Below are positions 28,057 to 36,216 of a stretch of DNA of 64,000 nucleotides, piece by piece. The stretch is from contig JACKAA010000003.1 in the NCBI GenBank assembly GCA_020635275.1, positions 186,001 through 250,000 on the forward strand, in the 5' to 3' direction. A model generated the notes under the pieces. That model was not told where the DNA came from and made no database searches. It was given only the letters and a program-made list of their open reading frames with translations. Each line of letters starts with the position of its first letter. The stretch's first letter is position 1. The translations under genes and the position numbers were made by a program. Origin of the DNA: Ignavibacteriales bacterium (GTDB lineage Bacteria; Bacteroidota; Ignavibacteria; Ignavibacteriales; Melioribacteraceae).

Positions 28057-29646
28057 CTACCACCTAAATTCAAAGCCGGCTAATACATCAAACGGTTTCG
28101 CTTCATAATTCCTGAAATAATAATATTTATCATTCAATAAGTTTTCAAATGCTAATGTTAAATTAAAATTCCTAAATAATTCATAGTACATAGATAAATT
28201 AAAATCTAAACTCTGCGGGATTTTTTCTGTGTTATCATAATTTGTGTATGCTTCTCCAAAATATAATAGTCCCAGCTTAAGACCAAATCCACCGATAAAA
28301 TCATAAGAATAATTCATCTGACTCTCTAAAGTTGAACTGTATGGCAAATATTTATCATTTTGACCTGAAACATTCTGTAATTTTATTTCTCCATAAAATT
28401 GACCAAACGGACCTTTTCTAAAAAGCAGATTTATAAAGGCATACGATTTTTCAATATCTTCCGGATGAATTGTAAAGAAACCATTTTGGAGATTATCTTC
28501 AAAGTAAAAATTATTATCTGAGTTTATGTAACCAACACCACCGGAAATTTCAAAGTATTTTTCATACTCAAACTTTGCAGCAGCTTTTAGATTAAATTTA
28601 TTTTCAATAAAAAGATTTACAAAGTTATTCAATTGATAATATCTGTTGAGATTTCTAAAGTCTCGTAAAGTTTTAAATTCTGTATTTGGTGCAAATTCTC
28701 CGTATAAAGAAATACTTTTATTAAACTTCAAACTTCCATAGGCTACAGGTGCAAAAAAGGTATTACCTTCACTTTCAGAGAGATAGATACCTCCTTTAAG
28801 ATTTAAGATGTCATATAACTTAAATCCTAAAGTAGCCATTGAGCTATAATAATATTGATTTCCAAAATTCTGGTTTAATGCTGAAATTGTCTGGTTTTTA
28901 AAATTACCTTCAATCTTAAAATCAAAATCAGAAATTCTTAATTTAAAATATGCATTTGTACCAAAGATATTTTCATCAATTTCATCATCCTTTTGCTGAT
29001 AGTATGAATTAGAAAAATTAATTCCAAAATTTGTAAATGGATCACTCACATAATTAAAATCTAATCCAGCAAAACCATTATTGGTAATTCTATTAATTTT
29101 TGGCGTTGCCGATCCATAAAAATTAAACGACTCATAAAAATAATTTCCATTAAATCCAATTTCTAAACCAGGCAGAAAATCAGAAGAATGATCAACAAAA
29201 TATTTTGCACCAATATCTGCACCTGCTAAACTTAGTCCAGCTTTATCAACATATTCTAATTCATTTTTCCCAAATAAATGTGCATTGTATGAAAAATTCC
29301 CTGACCAATCATTATAAAAGAATTCTCCAAGCGGCCATGTTTCTAATCCGGCACTAAATCGCAATAATGCATGAGTAGTTTGAGAATAATTTCCAATATT
29401 TAAAACTTCAGTTTCAACTTTAGGTAAATCAACCTTTGTTTGATCTTCATTTGGATATTCGGGAGTAAAAAAATCTTTTGATAAAAGTGGAATAAAATCT
29501 GGAGAAGATTTCTGAATTTTGGGCAAAGTAATACTCTCTTTACCTGTAATAACAAAATCAGGTAATTCAATACTTTGACTTTTATTCTCTTCTTGAGAAT
29601 ATAGAATACTTAATGCAAAACAAAAAATTATAAGAAATTTTTTCAT
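28057..29646 (-). CDS. Outer-membrane beta-barrel, TonB-dependent-receptor-like
   Basis: The 529 residues have a signal peptide (MKKFLIIFCFALSILYSQ) and, right after it, the segment IELPDFVITGKESITLPK, which resembles the TonB box region of Bacteroidota receptors. The rest is a run of about 20 aromatic-rich beta strands ending in FRW, typical of outer-membrane barrels. No complete plug domain is visible, and it is shorter than normal receptors (over 600). Its ATG overlaps the stop of the TPR gene (ATGA). Being with exbB-exbD-tonB it probably receives energy from that complex; the ligand is unknown. Confidence 0.75.
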   Translation of the reverse strand: MKKFLIIFCFALSILYSQEENKSQSIELPDFVITGKESITLPKIQKSSPDFIPLLSKDFFTPEYPNEDQTKVDLPKVETEVLNIGNYSQTTHALLRFSAGLETWPLGEFFYNDWSGNFSYNAHLFGKNELEYVDKAGLSLAGADIGAKYFVDHSSDFLPGLEIGFNGNYFYESFNFYGSATPKINRITNNGFAGLDFNYVSDPFTNFGINFSNSYYQQKDDEIDENIFGTNAYFKLRISDFDFKIEGNFKNQTISALNQNFGNQYYYSSMATLGFKLYDILNLKGGIYLSESEGNTFFAPVAYGSLKFNKSISLYGEFAPNTEFKTLRDFRNLNRYYQLNNFVNLFIENKFNLKAAAKFEYEKYFEISGGVGYINSDNNFYFEDNLQNGFFTIHPEDIEKSYAFINLLFRKGPFGQFYGEIKLQNVSGQNDKYLPYSSTLESQMNYSYDFIGGFGLKLGLLYFGEAYTNYDNTEKIPQSLDFNLSMYYELFRNFNLTLAFENLLNDKYYYFRNYEAKPFDVLAGFEFRW

Positions 29647-32618
29647 AGTTGATTTAATTTATCCTTAGCTTCTTTTGCTACAGTATCATTGCGGTGTCTT
29701 TTCAATACTGCTTTATACATTTCTGCAGCATTAGCTTTATCATTAAATTTGGTGTAACTGTCTCCAAGCAATAGTAAAGATTTTGTATACCATTCATCAT
29801 ATGCAGAATAAAGATTTACAACTTTCTTTAAAGCTGTTATTGCTTCCGGAAGTTTTTCCTGTTCAAAATATGTTGATCCCAAATAATATTGTGCTTGCGC
29901 CGCAATGTCATCTGTTCTGTTATTTACAACATCCTGAAACAAGTAAATTGAGTTTTCATAATTTGATCTTACTAATTCTAAAACTCCTAATTCAATTTCA
30001 GCCTTATAATAAAATAAGGAACCGTCTCGTTTATCAACAATTTCGTTTAATGTCTGATATGCATTCGGAATATTATTATTTTCAATATAGCTTTGAGCTT
30101 TTACAAAATTCAATTCAGAAATTCTTTTTGAATCAGAAATTTTTGGCAATATTTCTTCATATAATTCTATTTCTCTTTCATAATTTTTTTGTTTTCTGTA
30201 AATGCTTCCTAATTCTAAAACTGAGTTGAAACCATCTTCTGTATTCAATGAATTATCAATCACTTCTTCAAAATAGCTTATAGCATCGTTAGTATTATTT
30301 AACATTATTGAACTTTTTCCCATCCAATAATATGAACTTGGAATTAACGGACTGCTAGAATATCTATTTACTAATTTTCCATATTCAGCAACAGCTAATT
30401 GATAATTTCCTGAGCTATAATAAATTTCACCTTTTTTAAATTGAATTTTATCGGCAAATTCAGCATTAGCATTTTTACTTAAAAATCCATCTAAATAATT
30501 TATTGCTTCATCTTGTTTATCCTGAACAATATAGCAGTACTGAATTCCATTTACTGCATCAAAAACGTAAGATGAATTTGGAAATTGTAAAATTAATCTT
30601 TTATAACTTTCTATAGCTTTGGGATAATCACCGTTATTAAAATATGAGTCACCAATTGAGTAATGTGCAAGTGGTAAAAGCACAGACTGTGGATAATTAC
30701 TGAATAATTTAGTATAAGAATTTATTGCCTCATCAAATTTTCCACCTTGAAAATTTATCCACCCAATTAAATATTGAGAATCATCAGAATATTGTGAAGC
30801 CGGAAATCTTGATTGAAAATCATTTAAAACATTTATTGCTTTGTTAGAAGTTCCCTGCTTAAATAATGATTGAGCGTAATTAAAAAAAGATCTATCATCA
30901 TTCTTAAATTTATTTGATTTTACTAATGCACGTTCATAATAAAAACTTGCTTTTTCAAATGATTTGGTGCCATAATAACAATCAGCTAATCTAAGTTCAC
31001 ATTCATTATATTTTTCATCGTTTTCATATTTATTAATAAATTCATTAAAAAAGTATGCGGCTTTTTGAAAATCTCTTAAATTAAAATAAGAATATGCTTT
31101 ACCGTAAATTGTATTTTTCTGAAGTAGATTATCAGAAGATGTTACTTTATTGTAATTTGAAATTGCATCATTAAAATTTCCTAAGAAGAAATTGGATTCA
31201 CCTTTATAAAAATTTAGTTTATCCTTTTCAACATTTGTAGTCTTTTCATCAATGGAATTAAGATTTTTCAATGCATCAATATTATTTTTAACAAAGAAAT
31301 TTGAAACACCCATACCTAAATAACTTCTATCTTTTAGTTCAGTTGGGATTTGAGGAATTTGCAAACCTCTTTTAAAGTATTCAAGTGCAACTTTATAATT
31401 TTTCTTACGTAAATTTATTTCACCTAAAAGAGTGAATGCTTTTACTTTTGTTAATTGATCAGTTGAGTTAATTGATTCAAGTAAAGATTCTTCCGATTCA
31501 ACAAAACTATTCTGACTGAATTTACTAATTCCGATATTTAATTTAACTTTTTCAGAGTATGGATGATTTGGATATTTTTCCACAAATTTTCTATGAATTT
31601 CAATCGATTCACCATACTTTCCTTCATACCTTTTTGATTCACCACTCCAATAAAAAGATTTTATGGCAATGGAATCATCATTTGATTGAGAAAGTAAACT
31701 GAACATTTTATAAGCATCATTATAATTGCCTTGATTAAAATGTATCCATGCCAAACCATATCTTATTCTATCAAGCATTTCAGAATTTGGAGAATTATTC
31801 AATATCCTTTTATAAGCATTGGTTGCACTTTCATATTCCCGTAATCTATAAAAAGCATTTGCAAGTATATAATCCGCTTCATTTTGCAAATCAATATCAA
31901 GATCTTTAATTAGCGGATCTGATAATTCCAAAACTGCATTATCATATTCTTTTAATTCAAAATAGCATACACCAATTCTTAATTGAGCTTGAGCAGCCAA
32001 ATTACTTTCTTTATGGTAACCTAAAAGTTTATCATAATATTTAACAGCTTCAGAATACTGCCCTTTTTTTTCATATACATTTGCTAATGAATAAATACTG
32101 TGGTCGACAAATGAATTATTTCTTTTAGAATTAACTGCCGAATTAAAGAATCTTTCTGCTTTTTCAAGATCATTTTCTTCTATAAATGTTTCACCAATAA
32201 GGTGATAGGCAGAACCGGAATATTCTGAGGATGGATATGAATTAACAAGTTCAACTAAATTTGTTCTGCTTTTATCATATAATTTTTTTTCAAAGTATAA
32301 ATTCCCTAATCTGTATAGAGCTAATTCTCTAAAATTTGAGGTAGGAAATTTATTAACAAAATTCTCGAACTGAGCTATTGCTCCATCTTTTTGCTGAATA
32401 CCTAATAAACTTTCACCAATATAAATATTGGTACTAGATAGCAATTTTTCATCAACATCATCCTTAGAAAGTACATTGTAAAAATGAGTTAATGCATTAG
32501 AGTAATTTCCCTTATTGAAATTCTCCATGCCTAAAGAATATTGTTCTAATTCGCTCTGTGAAAAAATTACAGAAGTTAAGAAAAAACTAAATAAAATAAG
32601 GTGAGTGGAATATCTCAT
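29643..32618 (-). CDS. Large periplasmic tetratricopeptide repeat protein (991 aa)
   Basis: A signal peptide (about 1-20, ending IFSQS) is followed by some 25 TPR-type helix pairs over the full length (for example NYSNALTHFYNVLSKDD, KGQYSEAVKYYDKLLGYH, NGDYPKAIESYKRLILQF). Such long solenoids act as scaffolds; CpoB/YbgF-type repeats are a smaller relative in Tol-Pal systems. It heads a tight six-gene unit (TPR, barrel, HU-SPOR, ExbB, ExbD, TonB). The 240 bases upstream carry a 13-bp inverted repeat around the promoter region. Confidence 0.85.
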   Translation of the reverse strand: MRYSTHLILFSFFLTSVIFSQSELEQYSLGMENFNKGNYSNALTHFYNVLSKDDVDEKLLSSTNIYIGESLLGIQQKDGAIAQFENFVNKFPTSNFRELALYRLGNLYFEKKLYDKSRTNLVELVNSYPSSEYSGSAYHLIGETFIEENDLEKAERFFNSAVNSKRNNSFVDHSIYSLANVYEKKGQYSEAVKYYDKLLGYHKESNLAAQAQLRIGVCYFELKEYDNAVLELSDPLIKDLDIDLQNEADYILANAFYRLREYESATNAYKRILNNSPNSEMLDRIRYGLAWIHFNQGNYNDAYKMFSLLSQSNDDSIAIKSFYWSGESKRYEGKYGESIEIHRKFVEKYPNHPYSEKVKLNIGISKFSQNSFVESEESLLESINSTDQLTKVKAFTLLGEINLRKKNYKVALEYFKRGLQIPQIPTELKDRSYLGMGVSNFFVKNNIDALKNLNSIDEKTTNVEKDKLNFYKGESNFFLGNFNDAISNYNKVTSSDNLLQKNTIYGKAYSYFNLRDFQKAAYFFNEFINKYENDEKYNECELRLADCYYGTKSFEKASFYYERALVKSNKFKNDDRSFFNYAQSLFKQGTSNKAINVLNDFQSRFPASQYSDDSQYLIGWINFQGGKFDEAINSYTKLFSNYPQSVLLPLAHYSIGDSYFNNGDYPKAIESYKRLILQFPNSSYVFDAVNGIQYCYIVQDKQDEAINYLDGFLSKNANAEFADKIQFKKGEIYYSSGNYQLAVAEYGKLVNRYSSSPLIPSSYYWMGKSSIMLNNTNDAISYFEEVIDNSLNTEDGFNSVLELGSIYRKQKNYEREIELYEEILPKISDSKRISELNFVKAQSYIENNNIPNAYQTLNEIVDKRDGSLFYYKAEIELGVLELVRSNYENSIYLFQDVVNNRTDDIAAQAQYYLGSTYFEQEKLPEAITALKKVVNLYSAYDEWYTKSLLLLGDSYTKFNDKANAAEMYKAVLKRHRNDTVAKEAKDKLNQL

Positions 32619-32645
32619 AAAATACTCATACCATAAATATATTTA

Positions 32646-32791
32646 TGTATAACATATTAAACGCAGATTTACGTAAAGAGTTCCGAAAATTGAGAAAAAA
32701 TATACAACTATAATATAAGTAATTAGTTAGCTAAGTTAAAGATAATTGTTAAGTTGAACACATATCCTATTGTTATAAAATATGTTATACA
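32646..32791. repeat. 13-bp perfect inverted repeat flanking a 120-bp intergenic segment
   Basis: TGTATAACATATT (32646-32658) and its exact reverse complement AATATGTTATACA (32779-32791) flank 120 bases upstream of the large TPR/TonB operon. The layout resembles invertible promoter segments of Bacteroidota, but the arms are AT-rich, and no recombinase gene lies nearby. Confidence 0.45.
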
Positions 32792-32808
32792 AATTTATGA
32801 ATAAATGC

Positions 32809-32840
32809 AAAAAAAAAGCCCGACAAAAATTGCCGGGCTT
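32809..32840 (-). terminator. Intrinsic terminator after the 257-aa TPR gene
   Basis: On the minus strand AAGCCCGGCA / TGTCGGGCTT form a 10-bp stem (one G-T pair) with a 5-base loop, followed by a run of nine T. It lies 20 bases past the stop of the TPR gene and separates it from the TPR/TonB operon. Confidence 0.9.
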
Positions 32841-32860
32841 GCTAAAAATTATATTCTTAT

Positions 32861-33634
32861 TTAGTTCAAATATTTTATTTCATGATTGCTTCTATCTCTA
32901 TATTGTTTATCAGAGCTAGAAATTTTGAAATTTTCTTTCGCTTTTTCTTTATCATTCAATCCCTTAAAAGCCATTCCTTTATAAAAATAAGGAGCACCTT
33001 TAGGAACGCTCGATTTTTTATCTCTATAATTTATTGCATTATCTGCAGCTTTAAGAGCTTCTTCATATCTTCCGGTTTCAACATAAACATCTGCTAATTT
33101 TAGATAAGCAGCATCGTAACTATAATTTTCAACAGCATTTAATAAGTGTTTTTCTGCGTCTTGATAATTTTTATCTTTCAAAGCTTCTTCACCAAGTTTT
33201 GCATAAGCTAAACCAATATATTTAGCAGCTCTTTCTTGAAGTTTTTTATCATCAGCACTTTCTTTAAATTTTGTAAAGTTTTCTACTGCTTTGTCAAATT
33301 TACCCCATGAATAATAAGTTGTACCCAATGAATTATATGCAGTAGAAAAATCCGGTTTTAGTTTTAAGCATTCTAATAATGCTTGTTCAGCATCTTCATA
33401 TTTACGTTGTTTTTTATACACTGAACTTAATTGATAATAAATTCTATAATCTTTAGAAATTTTTAGAGCACCGGCATATGACTCTAATGCACCGGCATAA
33501 TTTCCAGATTTCATTTGACTATTACCTTCATTATATAATTTTGCAGCTTCATTATCCATTTCACCTGATTGTGCGGATAAAGTTGAAACGAAAAACGCCA
33601 AAAGTGTAAAAAGTAGGATTCTAATTTTCATCAT
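32861..33634 (-). CDS. Periplasmic tetratricopeptide repeat protein (257 aa)
   Basis: A signal peptide (ILLFTLLAFFVSTLSAQ) is followed by five or six clear TPRs (NYAGALESYAGALKIS, KYEDAEQALLECLKLKPDF, KFDKAVENFTKFKES, NYQDAEKHLLNAVEN, RYEEALKAADNAINY). Function is unknown beyond protein-protein scaffolding in the periplasm. The ATG at 33634 (followed by a second ATG) is preceded by AAGGG 8 bases away; a TTG one codon earlier is rejected. It lies 37 bases downstream of tRNA-Leu on the same strand, so the two probably share a transcript. Confidence 0.85.
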   Translation of the reverse strand: MMKIRILLFTLLAFFVSTLSAQSGEMDNEAAKLYNEGNSQMKSGNYAGALESYAGALKISKDYRIYYQLSSVYKKQRKYEDAEQALLECLKLKPDFSTAYNSLGTTYYSWGKFDKAVENFTKFKESADDKKLQERAAKYIGLAYAKLGEEALKDKNYQDAEKHLLNAVENYSYDAAYLKLADVYVETGRYEEALKAADNAINYRDKKSSVPKGAPYFYKGMAFKGLNDKEKAKENFKISSSDKQYRDRSNHEIKYLN

Positions 33635-33670
33635 CAAAACACCCTTATTTTGTTAACATTTACTTACGTG

Positions 33671-33754
33671 TGCGGAAGGCGGGACTTGAACCCGCATGCC
33701 CTTACGAGCACTACCCCCTCAAGATAGCGTGTATACCAATTTCACCACTTCCGC
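33671..33754 (-). tRNA. tRNA-Leu (GAG)
   Basis: The 84 bases fold as a class II tRNA: acceptor GCGGAAG/CTTCCGC with discriminator A, D-arm GGTGAAATTGGTATACAC, anticodon stem CTATC/GGTAG with loop TTGAGGG (anticodon GAG), a long variable arm, and a T-arm GCGGG-TTCAAGT-CCCGC. CCA is not encoded. It resembles leucine GAG tRNAs of other bacteria in loop and T-arm sequence. Confidence 0.95.
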
Positions 33755-33765
33755 AAAATGAATCA

Positions 33766-33796
33766 CAAAGATATGGTTAAGCTGTAAAAAATGCAA
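33766..33796 (-). promoter_or_regulatory. Promoter of tRNA-Leu (Bacteroidota type)
   Basis: Minus strand: ATTG with TTG at 33794-33796, exactly 20 bases, then a perfect TATCTTTG -7 box at 33766-33773. Transcription would start about 6 bases before the mature tRNA. It also drives the downstream TPR gene if there is readthrough. Confidence 0.7.
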
Positions 33797-33896
33797 TATA
33801 TTTAATACACACTAACTTAGAATTGAGCACTCAAATTTATTTACAACGAGGATTAAAAATAGTTCCTTGAATTGTCAAATTATTTTTTTTCAACAT

Positions 33897-34370
33897 TTAT
33901 TCTTTAAAAAATCGTTTTCTGCCTTTTTCTATTAGTAAATCTCTAATATCTTTCTTGAATTTATGTTCAAATAGAATAACTTTTACTATCTGCTCTTTTG
34001 TTAATATGTCATTTAATGAAGAAAGAAAATTAGATCTTTCATTTAACATTTTTGATTCTAAGTCTTTAGCTTCATTTATTAATTTCGTCAATTCTTGTTG
34101 ATTTTCACCTTTTTCTAAAGCTTTTTCCATTTTTGAAAAAACATTTTCAATATTCTCCATAATATTATCAATATTTTTTCTATTCTGATTTCGTCTTACA
34201 AAAAATTTAATTGCAGTTTCTTCATCCAAGTTTAGAATTTCTAAAAGTTTAATTTTTTCCAACTCTTCAAATTTTTTGCTAAAATGTCTATGGTCCCTTT
34301 CCTGAGGTCGGTCTTGCGCAAAAATAATTGATGCTGCTAAAATAATTATCAGTGTAAATAGCTTTTTCAT
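33897..34370 (-). CDS. Spy/CpxP-like periplasmic protein (157 aa)
   Basis: It has a signal peptide (MKKLFTLIIILAASIIFAQ) and an all-helical, highly charged body that ends in the LTKEQIVKVILFE motif of the LTXXQ/Spy fold. Proteins of this type are ATP-independent periplasmic chaperones or metal-sensing partners (Spy, CpxP, CnrX/ZraP kin). It is the third gene after the ECF sigma and anti-sigma genes, with AGGT just upstream of its ATG, so it is probably part of that stress regulon. Confidence 0.7.
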   Translation of the reverse strand: MKKLFTLIIILAASIIFAQDRPQERDHRHFSKKFEELEKIKLLEILNLDEETAIKFFVRRNQNRKNIDNIMENIENVFSKMEKALEKGENQQELTKLINEAKDLESKMLNERSNFLSSLNDILTKEQIVKVILFEHKFKKDIRDLLIEKGRKRFFKE

Positions 34371-34377
34371 TTTATAC

Positions 34378-34971
34378 CTACAATATTTTTTTATTTTTTA
34401 ATTCTTGGTAAAGAGTATTAAATTCGTTTTCAGAAAGCTGATTAAGCACATTATTACTAATATCATTTGACGTAACATTTTCTTCCAAATATTCAAAAAC
34501 AGTGGGATCAAAATTTAATTCCTCTTCATAATATTCATTTAACATTTCATCACTAATATTTGATGTGTTTTCAATGTGAGCAGCATTAGATATTAAATCT
34601 GTGGCCAATTCATAATCATTTATAAAAGTTTGGAGCAATTCAGGAAAATCTTCCTTGAAATCAAATTTATTGCTGCTTGAATTGAAAAAGTAAATGAAAC
34701 CAATAAGAAGAATTGGGAGTATGATTCCAATTTTTTTATAATAATTAAATTTTCTATTAACTATTCTGTTTTTAGCATTAGGTATTATTGTGGAAAAATA
34801 TCTCTCATCTATTGCAATTTCTTTTTTAGATAATAAATATTTTTGATGAAAATTTTCATATTCAAGTTTTAATTCTGAATTCTCATCTAACTGCTTTTCA
34901 ATCAAATTCAGTTCTGATTCTGATAAATCATGATCAATATATCTTATAAATAATTCAGTATTTTTATTCAT
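34378..34971 (-). CDS. Putative membrane anti-sigma factor
   Basis: The 197 residues have a cytoplasmic N-terminal helical segment with the 'FIRYIDHDLSESELNLIEKQL' pattern common to Bacteroidota anti-sigma proteins, one membrane helix (about 80-96, IGIILPILLIGFIYFF) and an acidic periplasmic part. Its ATG lies 8 bases inside the 3' end of the ECF sigma gene, the usual sigma/anti-sigma overlap. The zinc-binding HxxxCxxC of ZAS proteins is absent. It would hold the sigma factor at the membrane until an envelope signal arrives. Confidence 0.75.
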   Translation of the reverse strand: MNKNTELFIRYIDHDLSESELNLIEKQLDENSELKLEYENFHQKYLLSKKEIAIDERYFSTIIPNAKNRIVNRKFNYYKKIGIILPILLIGFIYFFNSSSNKFDFKEDFPELLQTFINDYELATDLISNAAHIENTSNISDEMLNEYYEEELNFDPTVFEYLEENVTSNDISNNVLNQLSENEFNTLYQELKNKKIL

Positions 34972-35509
34972 TTTCCATCATCCCAAATATTTTTTTAGAA
35001 GCATGAAAATAATTTGCTTTTAATCCGCCAATACTTTTACCGGTTATTTGCGAAATTTCTTCATAACTTAATTCATCATAATGTCTAAAAATAAAAACTT
35101 CCCTTTGTTTAATTGGTAGTTCCTTTAATATTGTATTTAATCTTTCCAGTTTTTCTTTGTCTTCAAAATTTGTAATAATATCATTATTGTTATTTTTTAT
35201 AAAATTATCAGCTTCATCAATATTAAAAAAACTTTTAAGTTTTTTCTTTTTCAGCAAATTCAAACACCTTGTTTGAGTTATTTTATAAATCCATGTTTTT
35301 AAAGATGATTGAAATCTAAATGTATCCAGCTTTTTATAAAGAACAATAATTACTTGCTGAGTTATTTCATCTGCATCAAAATGATTGCCCATCATTCTGC
35401 GCGCATGCCAATATATATTTTTTTGATAATTTGATATTAGTTCATTAAATGATCTTTCATTTCCATTTAAAAACTCATCTATTAATGAACGCTCTTTATC
35501 CTGATCCAT
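34964..35509 (-). CDS. ECF RNA polymerase sigma factor
   Basis: A 181-residue sigma-70 family protein with region 2 ('HFDADEITQQVIIVLYKKL', 'SSLKTWIYKITQTRCLNLL') and region 4 ('LPIKQREVFIFRHYDELSYE', a helix-turn-helix around SQITGKSIGGLKANY). An AAAGGA ribosome binding site precedes the ATG. It is followed by an overlapping anti-sigma gene and a Spy-like gene, and is divergent from a second Spy-like gene, so an envelope-stress regulon is likely. Confidence 0.93.
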   Translation of the reverse strand: MDQDKERSLIDEFLNGNERSFNELISNYQKNIYWHARRMMGNHFDADEITQQVIIVLYKKLDTFRFQSSLKTWIYKITQTRCLNLLKKKKLKSFFNIDEADNFIKNNNNDIITNFEDKEKLERLNTILKELPIKQREVFIFRHYDELSYEEISQITGKSIGGLKANYFHASKKIFGMMENE

Positions 35510-35628
35510 AACTTTCCTTTAGCAATAACTTTGACATATAAATCAGAAGCATGGTTTAAAGTAAATAAAATTAAACCAATCTGAAATTCCTTTTGTCAAA
35601 AAAGCAAATTCAACAAAAAGGAGAACCA

Positions 35629-36138
35629 ATGAAAAAGCTATCAATATTTCTTATCGCCACAATATTTCTAACTTTAATTTATCAAGATATTTCCGCACAA
35701 AAAAATAAAGGAAATATGCACAGACATGAAAGAGAAGAAACAGAACTAAATTTAACTGATGTTCAAAAAAATAAATTTAAAGAAATAAGATTTGCACATC
35801 AAGAATCTAAAATAGATTTAGATTCTAAACTTCAGAGAAACAGACTGGAAGTAAAAAAATTGATGAGTTCTGAAAATTTAAATGAAAATGAATTAATGAA
35901 CTTAGTTGACAATGGAAATAAAATTAAAGGTGATCTTCACAAAAATAGAATCAAAATGTGGTTAGAGTTGTATAATGTTCTTGATGATAAACAAAAAGAA
36001 ATGTGGAAAGATCGTTTTGAAAATTTGGGAGAAAGAAATTCAGAATTTTTCAGAAATCACAAAAGAGATTTTATGAGACCAGATAGAAAATTAGGATTTA
36101 AGGGCAAACCGGGTTTTGAAAAACCTGAAGAACATTAA
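35629..36138 (+). CDS. Spy/LTXXQ-like periplasmic protein (169 aa)
   Basis: It has a signal peptide (LSIFLIATIFLTLIYQDISAQ) and a helical body with the opening ELNLTDVQKNKFKEIR, the LTXXQ-type motif, and a second 'LDDKQKEMWKDRFENL' motif, like ZraP/Spy family chaperones. The start is placed at the ATG at 35629, which has AAAAGGAG just upstream; an in-frame TTG 36 bases earlier would hide that site. It is divergent from the ECF sigma gene with a 119-base gap that should hold control sites for both. Confidence 0.8.
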   Translation: MKKLSIFLIATIFLTLIYQDISAQKNKGNMHRHEREETELNLTDVQKNKFKEIRFAHQESKIDLDSKLQRNRLEVKKLMSSENLNENELMNLVDNGNKIKGDLHKNRIKMWLELYNVLDDKQKEMWKDRFENLGERNSEFFRNHKRDFMRPDRKLGFKGKPGFEKPEEH

Positions 36139-36158
36139 GGCTCCCCAAGCCCAAATCT

Positions 36159-36180
36159 AAGTCTGTTACAGACTTATTTT
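36159..36180 (+). terminator. Hairpin after the Spy-like gene
   Basis: AAGTCTG-TTA-CAGACTT (36159-36175) is a perfect 7-bp stem with a 3-base loop, followed by ATTTT. It lies 20 bases past the stop codon and probably ends transcription from the plus strand. Confidence 0.6.
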
Positions 36181-36181
36181 T

Positions 36182-36216
36182 AAGCCGGATTAATTTAATT
36201 ATTCCGGCTTTTTTTT
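36182..36216. terminator. Strong terminator between convergent genes
   Basis: AAGCCGGA (36182-36189) pairs with TCCGGCTT (36203-36210), followed by T6 on the plus strand. Flanking A/T runs let it also work for the gene on the minus strand, whose stop codon overlaps the T-run. Confidence 0.85.
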
